Assembly: GCA_937981575.1 (NCBI GenBank) | Contig: CALJNR010000026.1 | Coordinates: forward strand, 1-64,000 | Reading direction: 5' to 3' | Source of the DNA: an uncultured Clostridia bacterium | GTDB lineage: Bacteria; Bacillota; Clostridia; Lachnospirales; Cellulosilyticaceae | DNA length: 64,000 bases | Part shown: positions 33,951 through 44,272 of the stretch, in pieces | Numbering within the stretch: the stretch's first letter is position 1 | Layout of the letters: every line of letters begins with the position of its first letter | The notes under the pieces: model-generated | The model's database searches: none | Seen by the model: only the letters and a program-made list of their open reading frames with translations | Told to the model about the DNA's origin: nothing | Position numbers and translations under genes: made by a program

Positions 33951-33964
33951 TGAAAGTGCTTACA
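33951..33964. promoter_or_regulatory. LacI-type operator for the regulator-uxaC operon
   Basis: TGAAAGTGCTTACA matches the other operator at 12 of 14 positions. The two are 123 bp apart, so looping or independent repression are both possible. It indicates autoregulation. Confidence 0.72.
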
Positions 33965-33985
33965 ATAAAAAAAGGATGATAATAG

Positions 33986-34981
<996 letters not shown>

Positions 34982-34993
34982 GGAGGTTTTATC

Positions 34994-36400
34994 ATGAAAA
35001 ACTTTATGTGTGATGATTTCTTATTATCTAATGAAACATCTAAGGTGCTTTATCACAATTACGCAGCAAAAATGCCTATTATTGATTATCACTGCCACAT
35101 TAATCCAAAAGAAATTGCTGAAAATCATAAGTTTAATAACATTACAGAGGTTTGGCTTGGAGGCGATCACTATAAATGGCGGGCTATTCGTTCAAATGGT
35201 GTAGATGAAAATTATATTACTGGGGATGCTGCGCCAAGAGATAAATTTCAAAAATGGGCTGAAACCCTTCCAAAGGCTATTGGAAATCCGCTTTACCACT
35301 GGGCTCACTTGGAACTTAAGAAATATTTTGGGTATACTGGTCATTTAAATCCTAATACAGCAGAAGAAGTATGGACGCTTTGTAATACTAAACTTCAATC
35401 TGAAGAAATGCGTGTTCGTGGCATTATTGATCAGTCCAATGTCAAACTCTTATGTACAACAGATGATCCTATTGATAGTTTAGAATATCATATAGCTATC
35501 AAAAACGATCCAACCTGCAAAGTAAAAGTATTGCCTGCTTGGCGTCCTGATAAAGCTGTCAATATTGATAAAGCTGGATTCAACACTTATATTGAGACCC
35601 TTGCCAGCGTAAGCGGTACTGCTATTTGTTCGCTTAGTGACTTGTTTACTGCACTTATCAAAAGATTAGATTACTTTGATGCGCTTGGCTGCCGGGCAGC
35701 TGACCATGGCCTTGATTATGTTCCTTATAATGCCGCATCTGAAGAAGAAGTAAATAAGATTTTCATCAAAGCACTAAACGGAGAAACGCTTTCTTTTGAT
35801 GAAGCTGAAAAGTACAAAACTTTACTTTTGATCTTCTTTGGCAAAGAATATTCAAAACGGAATTGGGTAATGCAGCTTCACTACGGCACGATCAGAAATA
35901 CTAATACGCTGATGTTTAATAAAATTGGCCCTGATACAGGGTTTGATTGTATTAATACCCAAAGCTGTGCAAGTGGAATCGTAGGCTTTCTTAATGCACT
36001 TAACTTAGAAAATCTACTTCCTAAAACAGTATTATATTCGCTAAATCCAGGGGACAATGAAATGCTTGGCACCATCCTTGGCTGTTTCCAAGGCCCTGAA
36101 ACTGCCGGAAAAATCCAACATGGATCTGCATGGTGGTTTAATGACACCAAAACAGGAATGCAAAAACAACTAACAGATCTAGCTAACTTATCTGTACTTG
36201 GTAACTTTATTGGTATGTTAACTGATTCCAGAAGCTTCCTTTCCTATACAAGACATGAGTATTTCAGACGTATTTTATGCAATCTTGTTGGTACTTGGGC
36301 AGAAAATGGTGAATATCCAAATGACATTGAAGTGCTTGGCAAGCTAGTTCAAGATATTTCGTATAACAATACTGTGCGTTATTTTGGTTTTGAAGTTTAA
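34994..36400 (+). CDS. uxaC: glucuronate/galacturonate isomerase
   Basis: 468 residues, the normal UxaC size. It isomerises D-glucuronate to fructuronate and D-galacturonate to tagaturonate, the first step of the pathway completed by UxaB and UxaA. It has the amidohydrolase-like fold with metal ligands in PIIDYHCHINPKEIAENHKF; other marks are TTDDPIDSLEYH, KVLPAWRPDKAVNID and MLTDSRSFLSYTRHEYFRRI. AAGGAGG precedes the ATG. Mannonate genes (uxuAB) are not in the window. Confidence 0.95.
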   Translation: MKNFMCDDFLLSNETSKVLYHNYAAKMPIIDYHCHINPKEIAENHKFNNITEVWLGGDHYKWRAIRSNGVDENYITGDAAPRDKFQKWAETLPKAIGNPLYHWAHLELKKYFGYTGHLNPNTAEEVWTLCNTKLQSEEMRVRGIIDQSNVKLLCTTDDPIDSLEYHIAIKNDPTCKVKVLPAWRPDKAVNIDKAGFNTYIETLASVSGTAICSLSDLFTALIKRLDYFDALGCRAADHGLDYVPYNAASEEEVNKIFIKALNGETLSFDEAEKYKTLLLIFFGKEYSKRNWVMQLHYGTIRNTNTLMFNKIGPDTGFDCINTQSCASGIVGFLNALNLENLLPKTVLYSLNPGDNEMLGTILGCFQGPETAGKIQHGSAWWFNDTKTGMQKQLTDLANLSVLGNFIGMLTDSRSFLSYTRHEYFRRILCNLVGTWAENGEYPNDIEVLGKLVQDISYNNTVRYFGFEV

Positions 36401-36441
36401 AAAAAAGATAGTCTAGGCACTTTCCCTAGACTATCTTTTTT
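36401..36441 (+). terminator. terminator after uxaC
   Basis: A perfect 17-bp stem (36401-36417 with 36425-36441), 7-base loop and a terminal T-run, starting right after the uxaC stop. The A-run on the left also makes it usable on the other strand. Confidence 0.9.
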
Positions 36442-36548
36442 TAGAAAAACTATATTTTCTTAACTAATGAGGGTTTATCTCCCTCTTATAGAACACCAAT
36501 ATAAGATTTGTTCTCCGCTCCTATGTTTTCATTAATTATCATGTAATA

Positions 36549-36576
36549 CTCTTATTTACTTATTTGTAAATAAGAG
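36549..36576 (-). terminator. hairpin after the GyrI-like gene
   Basis: CTCTTATTTAC and GTAAATAAGAG form a perfect 11-bp stem around 6 bases, 8 bp beyond the stop of the next gene. It is AT-rich without a long U-run, so it may be a weak terminator. A smaller GAGGG/CCCTC hairpin lies near 36468-36485. Confidence 0.5.
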
Positions 36577-36583
36577 ACAGCAC

Positions 36584-37057
36584 CTACTTGACAGAAATAT
36601 AAATATGTATCTCTTGGTTTGTCATATCTTCTGAAATATTTTGATATTCTTCAAAATCATAGGTGTAGCCCCTCTCAAAACCTAAGTGATCAGCTTTCTG
36701 CCAAAGCTCACTCCAAAAAGCCCCCACTGCCCGCTGTACATCTCCAGTAACAATAAATTTTGCGTATTTACCAGCTGCTATTGTTCTCTTTACGAGTGCC
36801 CCATAAACTCCTGTATCTTTTTCTGTTTCACAGCATGCTAAAAAATGATAAGGCGCAGTAAAGTCCCCTTCATAGTCTGTATAAAGTCCTATGGTCTTTG
36901 CATTTTTTTTATTCGGAATAGCAGCATAACCTTGATCTCCAAAAAACGTCTGCCACACCATACCAATATCAGTCAATGCTTTTCCATCTTGATTAGTTGT
37001 TTTCTTCATTAACCCTATTACACTTTTTTCTTCTAGTACTACCATTTCATACTGCAT
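36584..37057 (-). CDS. GyrI-like/AraC effector-binding domain protein
   Basis: 157 residues, a stand-alone GyrI-like small-molecule binding domain. The family shape is seen in the N-terminal MQYEMVVLEEKSVIGLMKKT, the middle KTIGLYTDYEGDFTAPYHFL and GKYAKFIVTGD, and the terminal EIHIYISVK strand. Such proteins bind or hydrolyse hydrophobic compounds, or act as sensors when fused to DNA-binding domains; none is fused here. It appears to be a single gene between uxaC and phoU. The specific ligand is unknown. Confidence 0.78.
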   Translation of the reverse strand: MQYEMVVLEEKSVIGLMKKTTNQDGKALTDIGMVWQTFFGDQGYAAIPNKKNAKTIGLYTDYEGDFTAPYHFLACCETEKDTGVYGALVKRTIAAGKYAKFIVTGDVQRAVGAFWSELWQKADHLGFERGYTYDFEEYQNISEDMTNQEIHIYISVK

Positions 37058-37164
37058 TTTACACCCCTCGCCCTTTATTTAATAATATAAAATTACTTTT
37101 CAATTTGATTATATCGGAAACGAATGTCATCAGTATGTCATATTTAAGCAAAAAGAAAAACCTA

Positions 37165-37839
37165 TTATTCAATAGGTTTGTGGATAGCATATTCACCTGT
37201 ACTGCTGTAGATAATCCATTCTGCAATATTGGTGATATGATCTGCAATTCTTTCTAAATATTTTATAATCATAATATAATGAACGCCATTCTGGATAAAG
37301 TCTTTATTGGCTATCATTTCTGCAGTGATTTCCTCCCAAACTTTTAAAAAGATCGAGTCAATCTTATCATCTTCTTTGCAGGTTGCTTTAATAGCTTCCA
37401 TATCTTTTGAAATAAAAGCATTCAAAACTTCTGCCAGCATATCTCTTGCTCCAAGAGCCATATTTTCAATATGCCTTTTATAATTAACATCTCTAGACCA
37501 AGTTCCGTCGTTCAGCCTGATGCTGTATTCACAGATATCGCAGCACTGATCAGCTATTCTTTCTAAATCTGTAACGATCTTTACCACAGAGAGGACAAAC
37601 CTCAGATCACTCGCTATCGGCTGTTGATGCGCAATAAGCATGGCACATTCTTTTTCTATTTCAAGCTGCATATTATCAATCAGGTCATCTTTTTCAATAA
37701 TACTTTTTGCTAGGTTGTCATCATGGCTGATAATGGCTTGTATCGTTTTATCGATAAGCTCCTCAGCACCTTTTCCCATTTCCATAATTTTATTGTTTAA
37801 CTTTTTAAGCTGATCTTCATATACTTTTCTTGGTGTCAT
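37165..37839 (-). CDS. phoU: phosphate transport regulator PhoU
   Basis: 224 residues made of two PhoU three-helix repeats. Each has the metal-cluster type acid motif: KDDLIDNMQLEIEKECAMLI in the first and KEDDKIDSIFLKVWEEI in the second. It links the Pst transporter to the PhoR kinase and dampens phosphate uptake. It is the last gene of the pstSCAB-phoU operon, 17 bases after pstB. No clear terminator was seen after it. Confidence 0.95.
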   Translation of the reverse strand: MTPRKVYEDQLKKLNNKIMEMGKGAEELIDKTIQAIISHDDNLAKSIIEKDDLIDNMQLEIEKECAMLIAHQQPIASDLRFVLSVVKIVTDLERIADQCCDICEYSIRLNDGTWSRDVNYKRHIENMALGARDMLAEVLNAFISKDMEAIKATCKEDDKIDSIFLKVWEEITAEMIANKDFIQNGVHYIMIIKYLERIADHITNIAEWIIYSSTGEYAIHKPIE

Positions 37840-37856
37840 ATCCCTATTCTCCCTTC

Positions 37857-38606
37857 TTAACCAAATCTGCCTGTAATATAATCTTCTGTTTTTTTATTCT
37901 TTGGCAGATTAAATATTGTTTCCGTCCTGTCTGTTTCGATTAATTCCCCCAACAAGAAAAACGCTGTTCGATCTGAGATCCTTGCAGCCTGCTGCATATT
38001 ATGCGTCACAATAATGATTGTATATTGTTTCTTAAGTTCACTCATTAAATCTTCTATTTTAGACGTAGAAATCGGATCAAGAGCCGAGGTTGGTTCATCC
38101 ATCAAAAGAACTTCCGGACGCATCGCAATAGCTCTTGCAATACATATCCTTTGCTGCTGTCCTCCGGACACACTGATTGCATTTTTTCTGATTTTATCTT
38201 TGACTTCATCCCAAATTGCCGCTTTTTTAAGGCTGTCTTCTACAATTTCATCAAGAGAAGCTTTCTTCTTGATGCCTTGCATTCTAGGCCCGTAAGCAAT
38301 GTTATCATAAATACTCATTGGGAAAGGGTTGGGCTTTTGAAATACCATGCCGACTTTTTTACGAAGTTCAATGGTATCCATATGAAATATATTTTGACCT
38401 CTGAAAGTGATTTCGCCTTTTACCTTTGGATTTTCAGCTAAGTCGCTCATTCTATTTAATATTCTAAGAAGAGTAGATTTCCCGCATCCCGAAGGGCCTA
38501 TAAAAGCCAAAACTTCATTTTCTTCTACCTCTAAGTTAATATTTTTTAAGGCTTCAAAATCCCCATAATAGAACGAGAGATCTTTAATGCTTATTATTTT
38601 ATTCAT
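37857..38606 (-). CDS. pstB: phosphate ABC transporter ATP-binding protein
   Basis: 249 residues, the usual PstB length. Walker A is [17 protein letters not shown], the Q-loop [20 protein letters not shown] is characteristic of PstB, the signature is SVSGGQQQR, and Walker B is [14 protein letters not shown]. It powers phosphate uptake through PstA/PstC. It follows pstA with 15 bases between. Confidence 0.97.
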   Translation of the reverse strand: MNKIISIKDLSFYYGDFEALKNINLEVEENEVLAFIGPSGCGKSTLLRILNRMSDLAENPKVKGEITFRGQNIFHMDTIELRKKVGMVFQKPNPFPMSIYDNIAYGPRMQGIKKKASLDEIVEDSLKKAAIWDEVKDKIRKNAISVSGGQQQRICIARAIAMRPEVLLMDEPTSALDPISTSKIEDLMSELKKQYTIIIVTHNMQQAARISDRTAFFLLGELIETDRTETIFNLPKNKKTEDYITGRFG

Positions 38607-38621
38607 GATGTCTCTCCTTTA

Positions 38622-39416
38622 TTATCTTCCTCTATTTTTATTAAGCTTTGCCCCTATTAAATAAGTGCATATATTAAGCATTAAAATAACGAGAAGCAGT
38701 ACAAGCGCCGTACCATATGCTTCTTCAAAAGAAATTCCCTCTTTTGCAAGCAGGTAAAGATGTACTGACAGCGTTCTTCCCGTTTCCATAAGATTTTTCG
38801 GCAGCTTATACATTGTACCAGCAGTCAGAAAAATAGCAGCTGTCTCACCTACTATACGGCCAGTTCCTAAAACTACGCCTGTAAGAATCCCTGGCAGGGC
38901 ACTTGGAAGTACTATTTTTGTAATTGTCGCTAGTTTAGAAGCCCCTAAGGCCAAGGAGCCTTCTCTATATGCCACGGGTACAGTTTTAAGTGCTTCCTCT
39001 GTAGTCTTAACTATTGTCGGAAGGACCATCATAGAAATAGTAAGCCCTCCTGAGAACATAGAAAACCCTAGCTTAAGCGTTGTAAGGAAAAACATCATTC
39101 CGAATAACCCAAATAAAATCGAAGGAACTGCAGCCAGGCTTTCCGTTGCAAAACGAATGCGTTCTACAAATTTTCCGCCTTTAGCGTATTCATTAAGATA
39201 AATAGCTGCTCCGATTCCAATAGGTGCCGAAATACCAAGTCCGATTAAGATCATATACATGGTAGCTACAATAGGCGGGATGAGCTTTATAATATCTATA
39301 TGTCTCCATCCTTTTAGGAAAACATATCCTAAAATCCACAAAAGAACTGTAATGGTTAAGAGAGATATTCCTATTAAGGCTGTAAATACAATTCGATCTT
39401 TATGCTTTACGTGCAT
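38622..39416 (-). CDS. pstA: phosphate ABC transporter permease PstA
   Basis: About 264 residues with six likely membrane helices. The cytoplasmic coupling loop reads AYREGSLALGASKLATITKI, typical of PstA, and GVVLGTGRIVGETAAIFLTA follows. ATG at 39416 is chosen because AAGGAG lies 8 bases upstream; an ATG six bases earlier is too close. The start overlaps the pstC stop, so the two permeases are coupled. Confidence 0.94.
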   Translation of the reverse strand: MHVKHKDRIVFTALIGISLLTITVLLWILGYVFLKGWRHIDIIKLIPPIVATMYMILIGLGISAPIGIGAAIYLNEYAKGGKFVERIRFATESLAAVPSILFGLFGMMFFLTTLKLGFSMFSGGLTISMMVLPTIVKTTEEALKTVPVAYREGSLALGASKLATITKIVLPSALPGILTGVVLGTGRIVGETAAIFLTAGTMYKLPKNLMETGRTLSVHLYLLAKEGISFEEAYGTALVLLLVILMLNICTYLIGAKLNKNRGR

Positions 39417-40269
39417 TGCCATTTCTCCTTTCTGCATTTTTAATGAACTGCGTCAGAAGAAAGTTGATAAGCATAATGAGTGCAAACAGCACCATTCCCG
39501 TTGCAAACAGTGCTTGCCTTGCAACCCCTGATGCATACCCCATTTCAAGCGCAATATTAGCTGTCAGGGTTCTTACTGGATCTACTAAGCTTTTTGGGAT
39601 AATTGGTGCATTTCCTGACACTAATATTACAGCCATCGTTTCACCAAGCGCTCTTCCTATCCCAAGTACTATTCCTGCCATGATCCCTGACTTTGCAGCA
39701 CCTATCTGAACTTTGAAGATATACTGGAATTTTGAAGCACCAAGACCAAGCGCACCTTCTTTATATTCTTTAGGAACAGCCTTAAGACTTACTTCGCTCA
39801 TTCTTATAATCGTCGGTAAGATCATAATAGAAAGAATAATAATAGCTGCCAAAAGACTGCTTCCAGCCCCTTTCCCTCCCCAAAACTTATCGATGATAGG
39901 AACAATCACCATGAGTCCCCAGAATCCATAAATAACAGAAGGTATTCCTGCTAATAGATCAATTGCAGCCGAGAATACTTTTGCTGCCTTTAACGGCAGG
40001 ATTTCTACTAATACAATGGCTGTACTCATACCAACAACTACGCCAATAGAAGTTGCGCCTACCGTTGCATAGATACTTGTAATGAGCATCGGGTAAATCC
40101 CAAATATTTCTCCTGAAGGATTCCACTTCTTACCCAGCAAAAAGCTTACAATATTTGTATGACTGAAAAAGGGGAGACCTCCAACTATAATGTAGGCCCC
40201 CATGAACGTGATGACAATAATCGTTATTGCCGCACACAACCAAAAAATATATTTCATCAATTTATCCAT
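39400..40269 (-). CDS. pstC: phosphate ABC transporter permease PstC
   Basis: 289 residues with about six membrane helices. The coupling loop EYKEGALGLGASKFQYIFKV and GIGRALGETMAVILVSGNAP are PstC hallmarks. The N-terminal helix (IFWLCAAITIIVITFMGAYI) is followed by an outer segment. It lies between pstS and pstA. Confidence 0.94.
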   Translation of the reverse strand: MDKLMKYIFWLCAAITIIVITFMGAYIIVGGLPFFSHTNIVSFLLGKKWNPSGEIFGIYPMLITSIYATVGATSIGVVVGMSTAIVLVEILPLKAAKVFSAAIDLLAGIPSVIYGFWGLMVIVPIIDKFWGGKGAGSSLLAAIIILSIMILPTIIRMSEVSLKAVPKEYKEGALGLGASKFQYIFKVQIGAAKSGIMAGIVLGIGRALGETMAVILVSGNAPIIPKSLVDPVRTLTANIALEMGYASGVARQALFATGMVLFALIMLINFLLTQFIKNAERRNGNARKA

Positions 40270-40311
40270 CTCTATATCATCTACCTTAATTTTTTTTAGT
40301 TCATTACTTTA

Positions 40312-41217
40312 TTAGTTTTTAACAGGTATATACTTTTCTGCCATTATTTTTTGACCTTCATCTCCTAAGATAAAGTCAATCACAGCTTGAGCTTCTGGTT
40401 TAAGATCTGATTTTGTAATCAGTATAAGTGGTCTTGAAATCGTATACTGTCCAGCTTTTATTGCCTCAACTTCTGGTTTTACCCCATCAATACTTAATGG
40501 TTTTACTGTATCATTTAAGTACCCTTCTGAAACATAGCCAATAGATGCTTCTTTGCTTGCAACAGCTGCCATAATAGCTCCTGTTCCTTCACCTACTACA
40601 GCAGTTTCAACGATAGTAGAGGCTTTGTTTTCATCTAATAATTTAAGAATTTCTTCAAAAGCACCTCTTGTTCCAGAACCAGCTTCTCTTGTAACGACAA
40701 CGATATCTTTATCAATACCGCCCACTTCTTTCCAGTTAGTAATTTTCCCTTCAAAAATATCTTTAACCTGTGCTTTTGTTAAATCGCTTATACCATTTGA
40801 TGGATGAACAACAACTGCAATACCATCATAGGCGATAACTGTTTCAACAACACCTTCTTTTTCTTCATCTTTAAGTTCACGGGAACTCATTCCTATATCT
40901 GCACTTCCGTCTATTGCTGCCTTAATACCTGCCGATGAACCTACCCCTTGTATTTCAAGGTTATCAGTGTTGCCAAGTTCTTTATACTTCTCAGCTAATT
41001 TTTCCATTGGCTCTGCCACAGTTGTTGATCCTACTATCGAAACTTTAACGCCGCCTTTTTTAGTTTCTTCTGATTTAGACTCTTCTTTTTTATCTTCTGC
41101 TACTTGAGCTTCTCCTGACTGTACTGCTGATGATGGGCTATCCTTTGCTGTGCATCCTCCAAGAATCATCGTACCAAGAACAAGTGCTGTTATACATGAA
41201 AGTAATCTTTTTTTCAT
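40312..41217 (-). CDS. pstS: phosphate-binding lipoprotein PstS
   Basis: 301 residues. The lipoprotein signal is MKKRLLSCITALVLGTMILG then GC, with Cys22 lipidated, followed by a Glu/Lys-rich linker. The type II binding domain has SIVGSTTVAEPMEKLAEKY, QGVGSSAGIKAAIDGSADIG and TREAGSGTRGAFEEI, the phosphate-binding loops. It is the first gene of the pst operon, with a PhoP box upstream. It would be strongly induced in low phosphate. Confidence 0.95.
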   Translation of the reverse strand: MKKRLLSCITALVLGTMILGGCTAKDSPSSAVQSGEAQVAEDKKEESKSEETKKGGVKVSIVGSTTVAEPMEKLAEKYKELGNTDNLEIQGVGSSAGIKAAIDGSADIGMSSRELKDEEKEGVVETVIAYDGIAVVVHPSNGISDLTKAQVKDIFEGKITNWKEVGGIDKDIVVVTREAGSGTRGAFEEILKLLDENKASTIVETAVVGEGTGAIMAAVASKEASIGYVSEGYLNDTVKPLSIDGVKPEVEAIKAGQYTISRPLILITKSDLKPEAQAVIDFILGDEGQKIMAEKYIPVKN

Positions 41218-41329
41218 TTTAATATCCTCCCTGATAACTATCTTTGTGATGGTTATCTCTAATTTGTGGTTTTATATTTACCCTACGCCCCTATCCTAAC
41301 TTTTTATTATTGAGTTTGTATTGGAGAAA

Positions 41330-41347
41330 TGTTAAATCTATGTTAAA
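41330..41347 (-). promoter_or_regulatory. PhoP (Pho) box before pstS
   Basis: On the minus strand the site reads TTTAACATAGATTTAACA: two TTAACA repeats 11 bp apart, the Firmicute PhoP recognition pattern. It lies about 115 bp before pstS. The response regulator at 44273-44980 is the likely binder. Confidence 0.75.
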
Positions 41348-41484
41348 TCCATCATCCTAATAGTTCTCTTCGAACTGGCAGATACTATACAGAAGGTTCA
41401 TTATAGAGTAAACTATTGTTAGAAGCCTTGCAGTTTTTAATAATACTATAATTGCTGCAGCTATTAAAACGTGAGGAGATTGAA

Positions 41485-42648
41485 ATGAAAACATTTGAGT
41501 TAATTGCCACCTCTACTTTTGGACTTGAGGCCATTGTCAAAAAAGAAGTAGAAGATTTAGGCTATGAAATAAACACCGTATCTGATGGAAAAATAACTTA
41601 TACAGGGGATGTTGAAGCTATTGCTTTGTCTAATCTATGGCTTCGCAGCGCTGACCGTATATTTATCAAAATGGGTGAATTTAATGCTGTGACATTTGAA
41701 GAGCTTTTTAACAAAGTTAATACGCTACCTTGGGAGGCCTGGATTACTCCTGATGCTAAATTTACTGTTAACGGGAAGTCTGTCAAATCAGCGCTTTTCA
41801 GTATTTCTGACTGTCAGGCTATTGTTAAGAAAGCTATTGTTAAAAGACTCCAAGAACATTATGATATCGAATGGTTTGCCGAAACTGGGCCAAGCTATAC
41901 CGTGCAAGTTTCACTCTTAAAAGATATAGCTACACTAACAATAGATACAACTGGCAGTGAGGGCCTTCATAAAAGGGGCTACCGCAAAAGTACCGTAGAA
42001 GCGCCCATTAAAGAAACATTAGCTGCTGCACTGCTTCAGATCAGTTATTGGAAAAAAGGACGCATATTATATGATCCCTGCTGCGGATCAGGTACATTCG
42101 CCATAGAAGCTGCAATGATTGCTAAAAACATTGCACCTGGCCTAAAAAGAGAATTTGCTTCCTCCAATTGGCCTCAGATTCCTAAGTCCCTTTGGGATGA
42201 CCTGAGGCATGAAGCAAGGGAAGCTATGGATCAAAAAGGAAGTCCCATTATCTATGCTTCAGATATTGATAGAAATGCTATTTTAAGTGCCAGGGATAAT
42301 GCCGCTGCAGCAGGAGTAGATGAATACATTCAATTTTTTGCGAAACCGGTGCATAAAACCTCGCTTCCCCATGGCGACTATGGTGTTGTTGTATGTAATC
42401 CGCCTTATGGAGAACGTATCGGTGATATGAACAACATTCAAAAACTTCATAAGGATATCAGAAATCTTATGAACTCTAATCCTACCTGGTCTTTATATAC
42501 CGTTACTTCAGCTGATACTTTTGAAAAAGACTATGGTAAAAAGGCTGATAAAAAGCGTAAGCTTTTTAATGGAAATCTTCAAGTCAACTTTTATCAGTAC
42601 TTCGGCCCTAAACCCCCTAAAGGCGGCGAAAACTTCAAGGCAATCTAA
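41485..42648 (+). CDS. rlmL: rRNA guanine-N2 methyltransferase with THUMP domain (RlmL-like)
   Basis: About 387 residues. An N-terminal THUMP RNA-binding domain (FELIATSTFGLEAIVKKEVE, VKKAIVKRLQEHY) is followed by an UPF0020 methyltransferase domain. The SAM site is ILYDPCCGSGTFAIEAAMI and the catalytic NPPY lies in VVVCNPPYGERIGD. It matches the RlmL N-terminal half/YpsC family that makes m2G in 23S rRNA helix 74; the YcbY-type C-terminal half is absent, as usual in Firmicutes. ATG at 41485 has GAGGAG 6 bases upstream. It lies between pstS and phoR without an evident functional link. Confidence 0.88.
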   Translation: MKTFELIATSTFGLEAIVKKEVEDLGYEINTVSDGKITYTGDVEAIALSNLWLRSADRIFIKMGEFNAVTFEELFNKVNTLPWEAWITPDAKFTVNGKSVKSALFSISDCQAIVKKAIVKRLQEHYDIEWFAETGPSYTVQVSLLKDIATLTIDTTGSEGLHKRGYRKSTVEAPIKETLAAALLQISYWKKGRILYDPCCGSGTFAIEAAMIAKNIAPGLKREFASSNWPQIPKSLWDDLRHEAREAMDQKGSPIIYASDIDRNAILSARDNAAAAGVDEYIQFFAKPVHKTSLPHGDYGVVVCNPPYGERIGDMNNIQKLHKDIRNLMNSNPTWSLYTVTSADTFEKDYGKKADKKRKLFNGNLQVNFYQYFGPKPPKGGENFKAI

Positions 42649-42830
42649 ATATACAGTCAGCAGCTTATCCTATAGAAAAACAAAATATGAACTCGGGGTA
42701 TTCCTCTATAAAGGTTGTTCGTACAATGCTTTCACATCATGCAGCATTGTGAATAACATAAATGTAAAGATGCGCAATCTATACACTTAATAAGTTTTTT
42801 CCTTTTAGCCTATATGATTAATCCTCCAAA

Positions 42831-42879
42831 CTAAAAAGCTGCAGACAATACGCCTATGCGTCTCGCCTGCAGCTTTTAG
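42831..42879. terminator. convergent terminator between rlmL and phoR
   Basis: CTAAAAAGCTGCAG and CTGCAGCTTTTAG pair over about 13 bp with one extra A, around an internally folded loop. A/T-rich ends make it usable from both sides, fitting the convergent genes. Confidence 0.75.
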
Positions 42880-42880
42880 C

Positions 42881-44269
42881 CTATTTAAAAATAAGTGTAA
42901 AAATTGTTCCTTCTCCTTCTTCACTTTCTACTTGAATTTCTGCGCTATAAAGTTGAACGATGTGTTTAACAATAGAAAGCCCAAGTCCAGTTCCACCGCT
43001 TTTTCTTGATCTCCCTTTATCCACTCTATAAAATCTTTCGAAGATATGGGGCATACTGGATTTGGGAATGCCTATTCCAGTATCTTGGATACGGATTATA
43101 TTTTTGTCATTTTTAATTTCTGCGGTAATCATTACACAGCCATCATCCGTATATTTGATGGCATTGCTGACAAGATTAAGAATAACCTGCTCGATATGGT
43201 CACTGCTAGTATTAGGAAGGATAACCTCATCTTGATCATTAAAGATAAGCTGAATATTCTTTTTTGCAGCCTCTTCTTTCACGATATCTATAACCTGCTT
43301 GATAATATCATTAACCTTAGCTGTTCCGTATTCTTGCTTTTCCATGTTTTCGATTTCCGATAAAAGCAGTATGTCCTGAATAAGCCGATAAAGCCTTTTA
43401 GCTTCTATATCAATAATGTTCAAGAATCGGTGTGCTACCTTTGTATCTTCTATAGCCCCTGTTTTTAAAGTTTCTACAAACCCCTGGATACTGGTAAGAG
43501 GCGTCTTAATCTCGTGAGATACATTACTCACAAACTGATAACGCATCTCTTCCAAATTTCTAATTTTAGTAATATCTCTAAGTACAATAAGGTACTCGTA
43601 AACACGATTGGTTTCTCCAATTGGTATAATCGTAACATATATTGTCTTATTCCCTAGTTTCAGCTCCAAACTTCCAAATTTAAATTCTTTCAGCGCTTCC
43701 TCAATCAGCTTTTTGAATTTATCGCCTCTTATGATATTCGTGATGTAGTCTTGATAACTCCTGCCCGCCTTAAATTTAAGCATATCCCCAGCTAAATGAT
43801 TAAACTCTGTAACTTGTCCTTCTTTATCTATAATCACTATGCCCTCATCAAGGGACGCCAGTACCGATTCTACCTTTGTCTTTTGATGTCTAAGCTTTCT
43901 AATGGTTCCATTCAGCTCTTCTCCCATATTATCAAACGCATGCGCCAGAACCTGCAGTTCTTCTATTTCGTAATTTCTAAGCTGATGTGTATACTGTCCT
44001 TTTGCAAATCGTTTAGAATCCTTTGTGAGCTGCTCAATTGGCGTTGATATTTTACGTATGCTTCTTGATAAAATAAAATATAAAATGATGCTTCCGACAG
44101 CTAAAATACTTATAAGCCTATAAAAAATAGCATTATAGTACCCCCCTTCAGCTTCTGGCTTAATAGTATTATTCTGTATTTTTTCAAAAACGATTAAAAC
44201 CTCTCCTATCATAACAAGTCCTGTTATCCACATCACAATCATTACAGGAAAGATTATCTTATTCTTCAT
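42881..44269 (-). CDS. phoR: phosphate sensor histidine kinase, PhoR-like
   Basis: 462 residues. Two membrane helices (about 5-27 and 46-70) enclose only about 18 outer residues, so direct ligand sensing outside is unlikely; signals probably come through Pst/PhoU. A HAMP domain, a PAS domain (LASLDEGIVIIDKEGQVTEF), a HisKA domain (FVSNVSHEIKTPLTSIQGF) and an HATPase_c domain (NLVSNAIKYTDDG, DTGIGIPKSSM, KSGGTGLGLSIVKH) follow. It lies 3 bases after phoP. The nearby pst operon with a Pho box supports the assignment. Confidence 0.87.
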   Translation of the reverse strand: MKNKIIFPVMIVMWITGLVMIGEVLIVFEKIQNNTIKPEAEGGYYNAIFYRLISILAVGSIILYFILSRSIRKISTPIEQLTKDSKRFAKGQYTHQLRNYEIEELQVLAHAFDNMGEELNGTIRKLRHQKTKVESVLASLDEGIVIIDKEGQVTEFNHLAGDMLKFKAGRSYQDYITNIIRGDKFKKLIEEALKEFKFGSLELKLGNKTIYVTIIPIGETNRVYEYLIVLRDITKIRNLEEMRYQFVSNVSHEIKTPLTSIQGFVETLKTGAIEDTKVAHRFLNIIDIEAKRLYRLIQDILLLSEIENMEKQEYGTAKVNDIIKQVIDIVKEEAAKKNIQLIFNDQDEVILPNTSSDHIEQVILNLVSNAIKYTDDGCVMITAEIKNDKNIIRIQDTGIGIPKSSMPHIFERFYRVDKGRSRKSGGTGLGLSIVKHIVQLYSAEIQVESEEGEGTIFTLIFK

Positions 44270-44272
44270 GTC

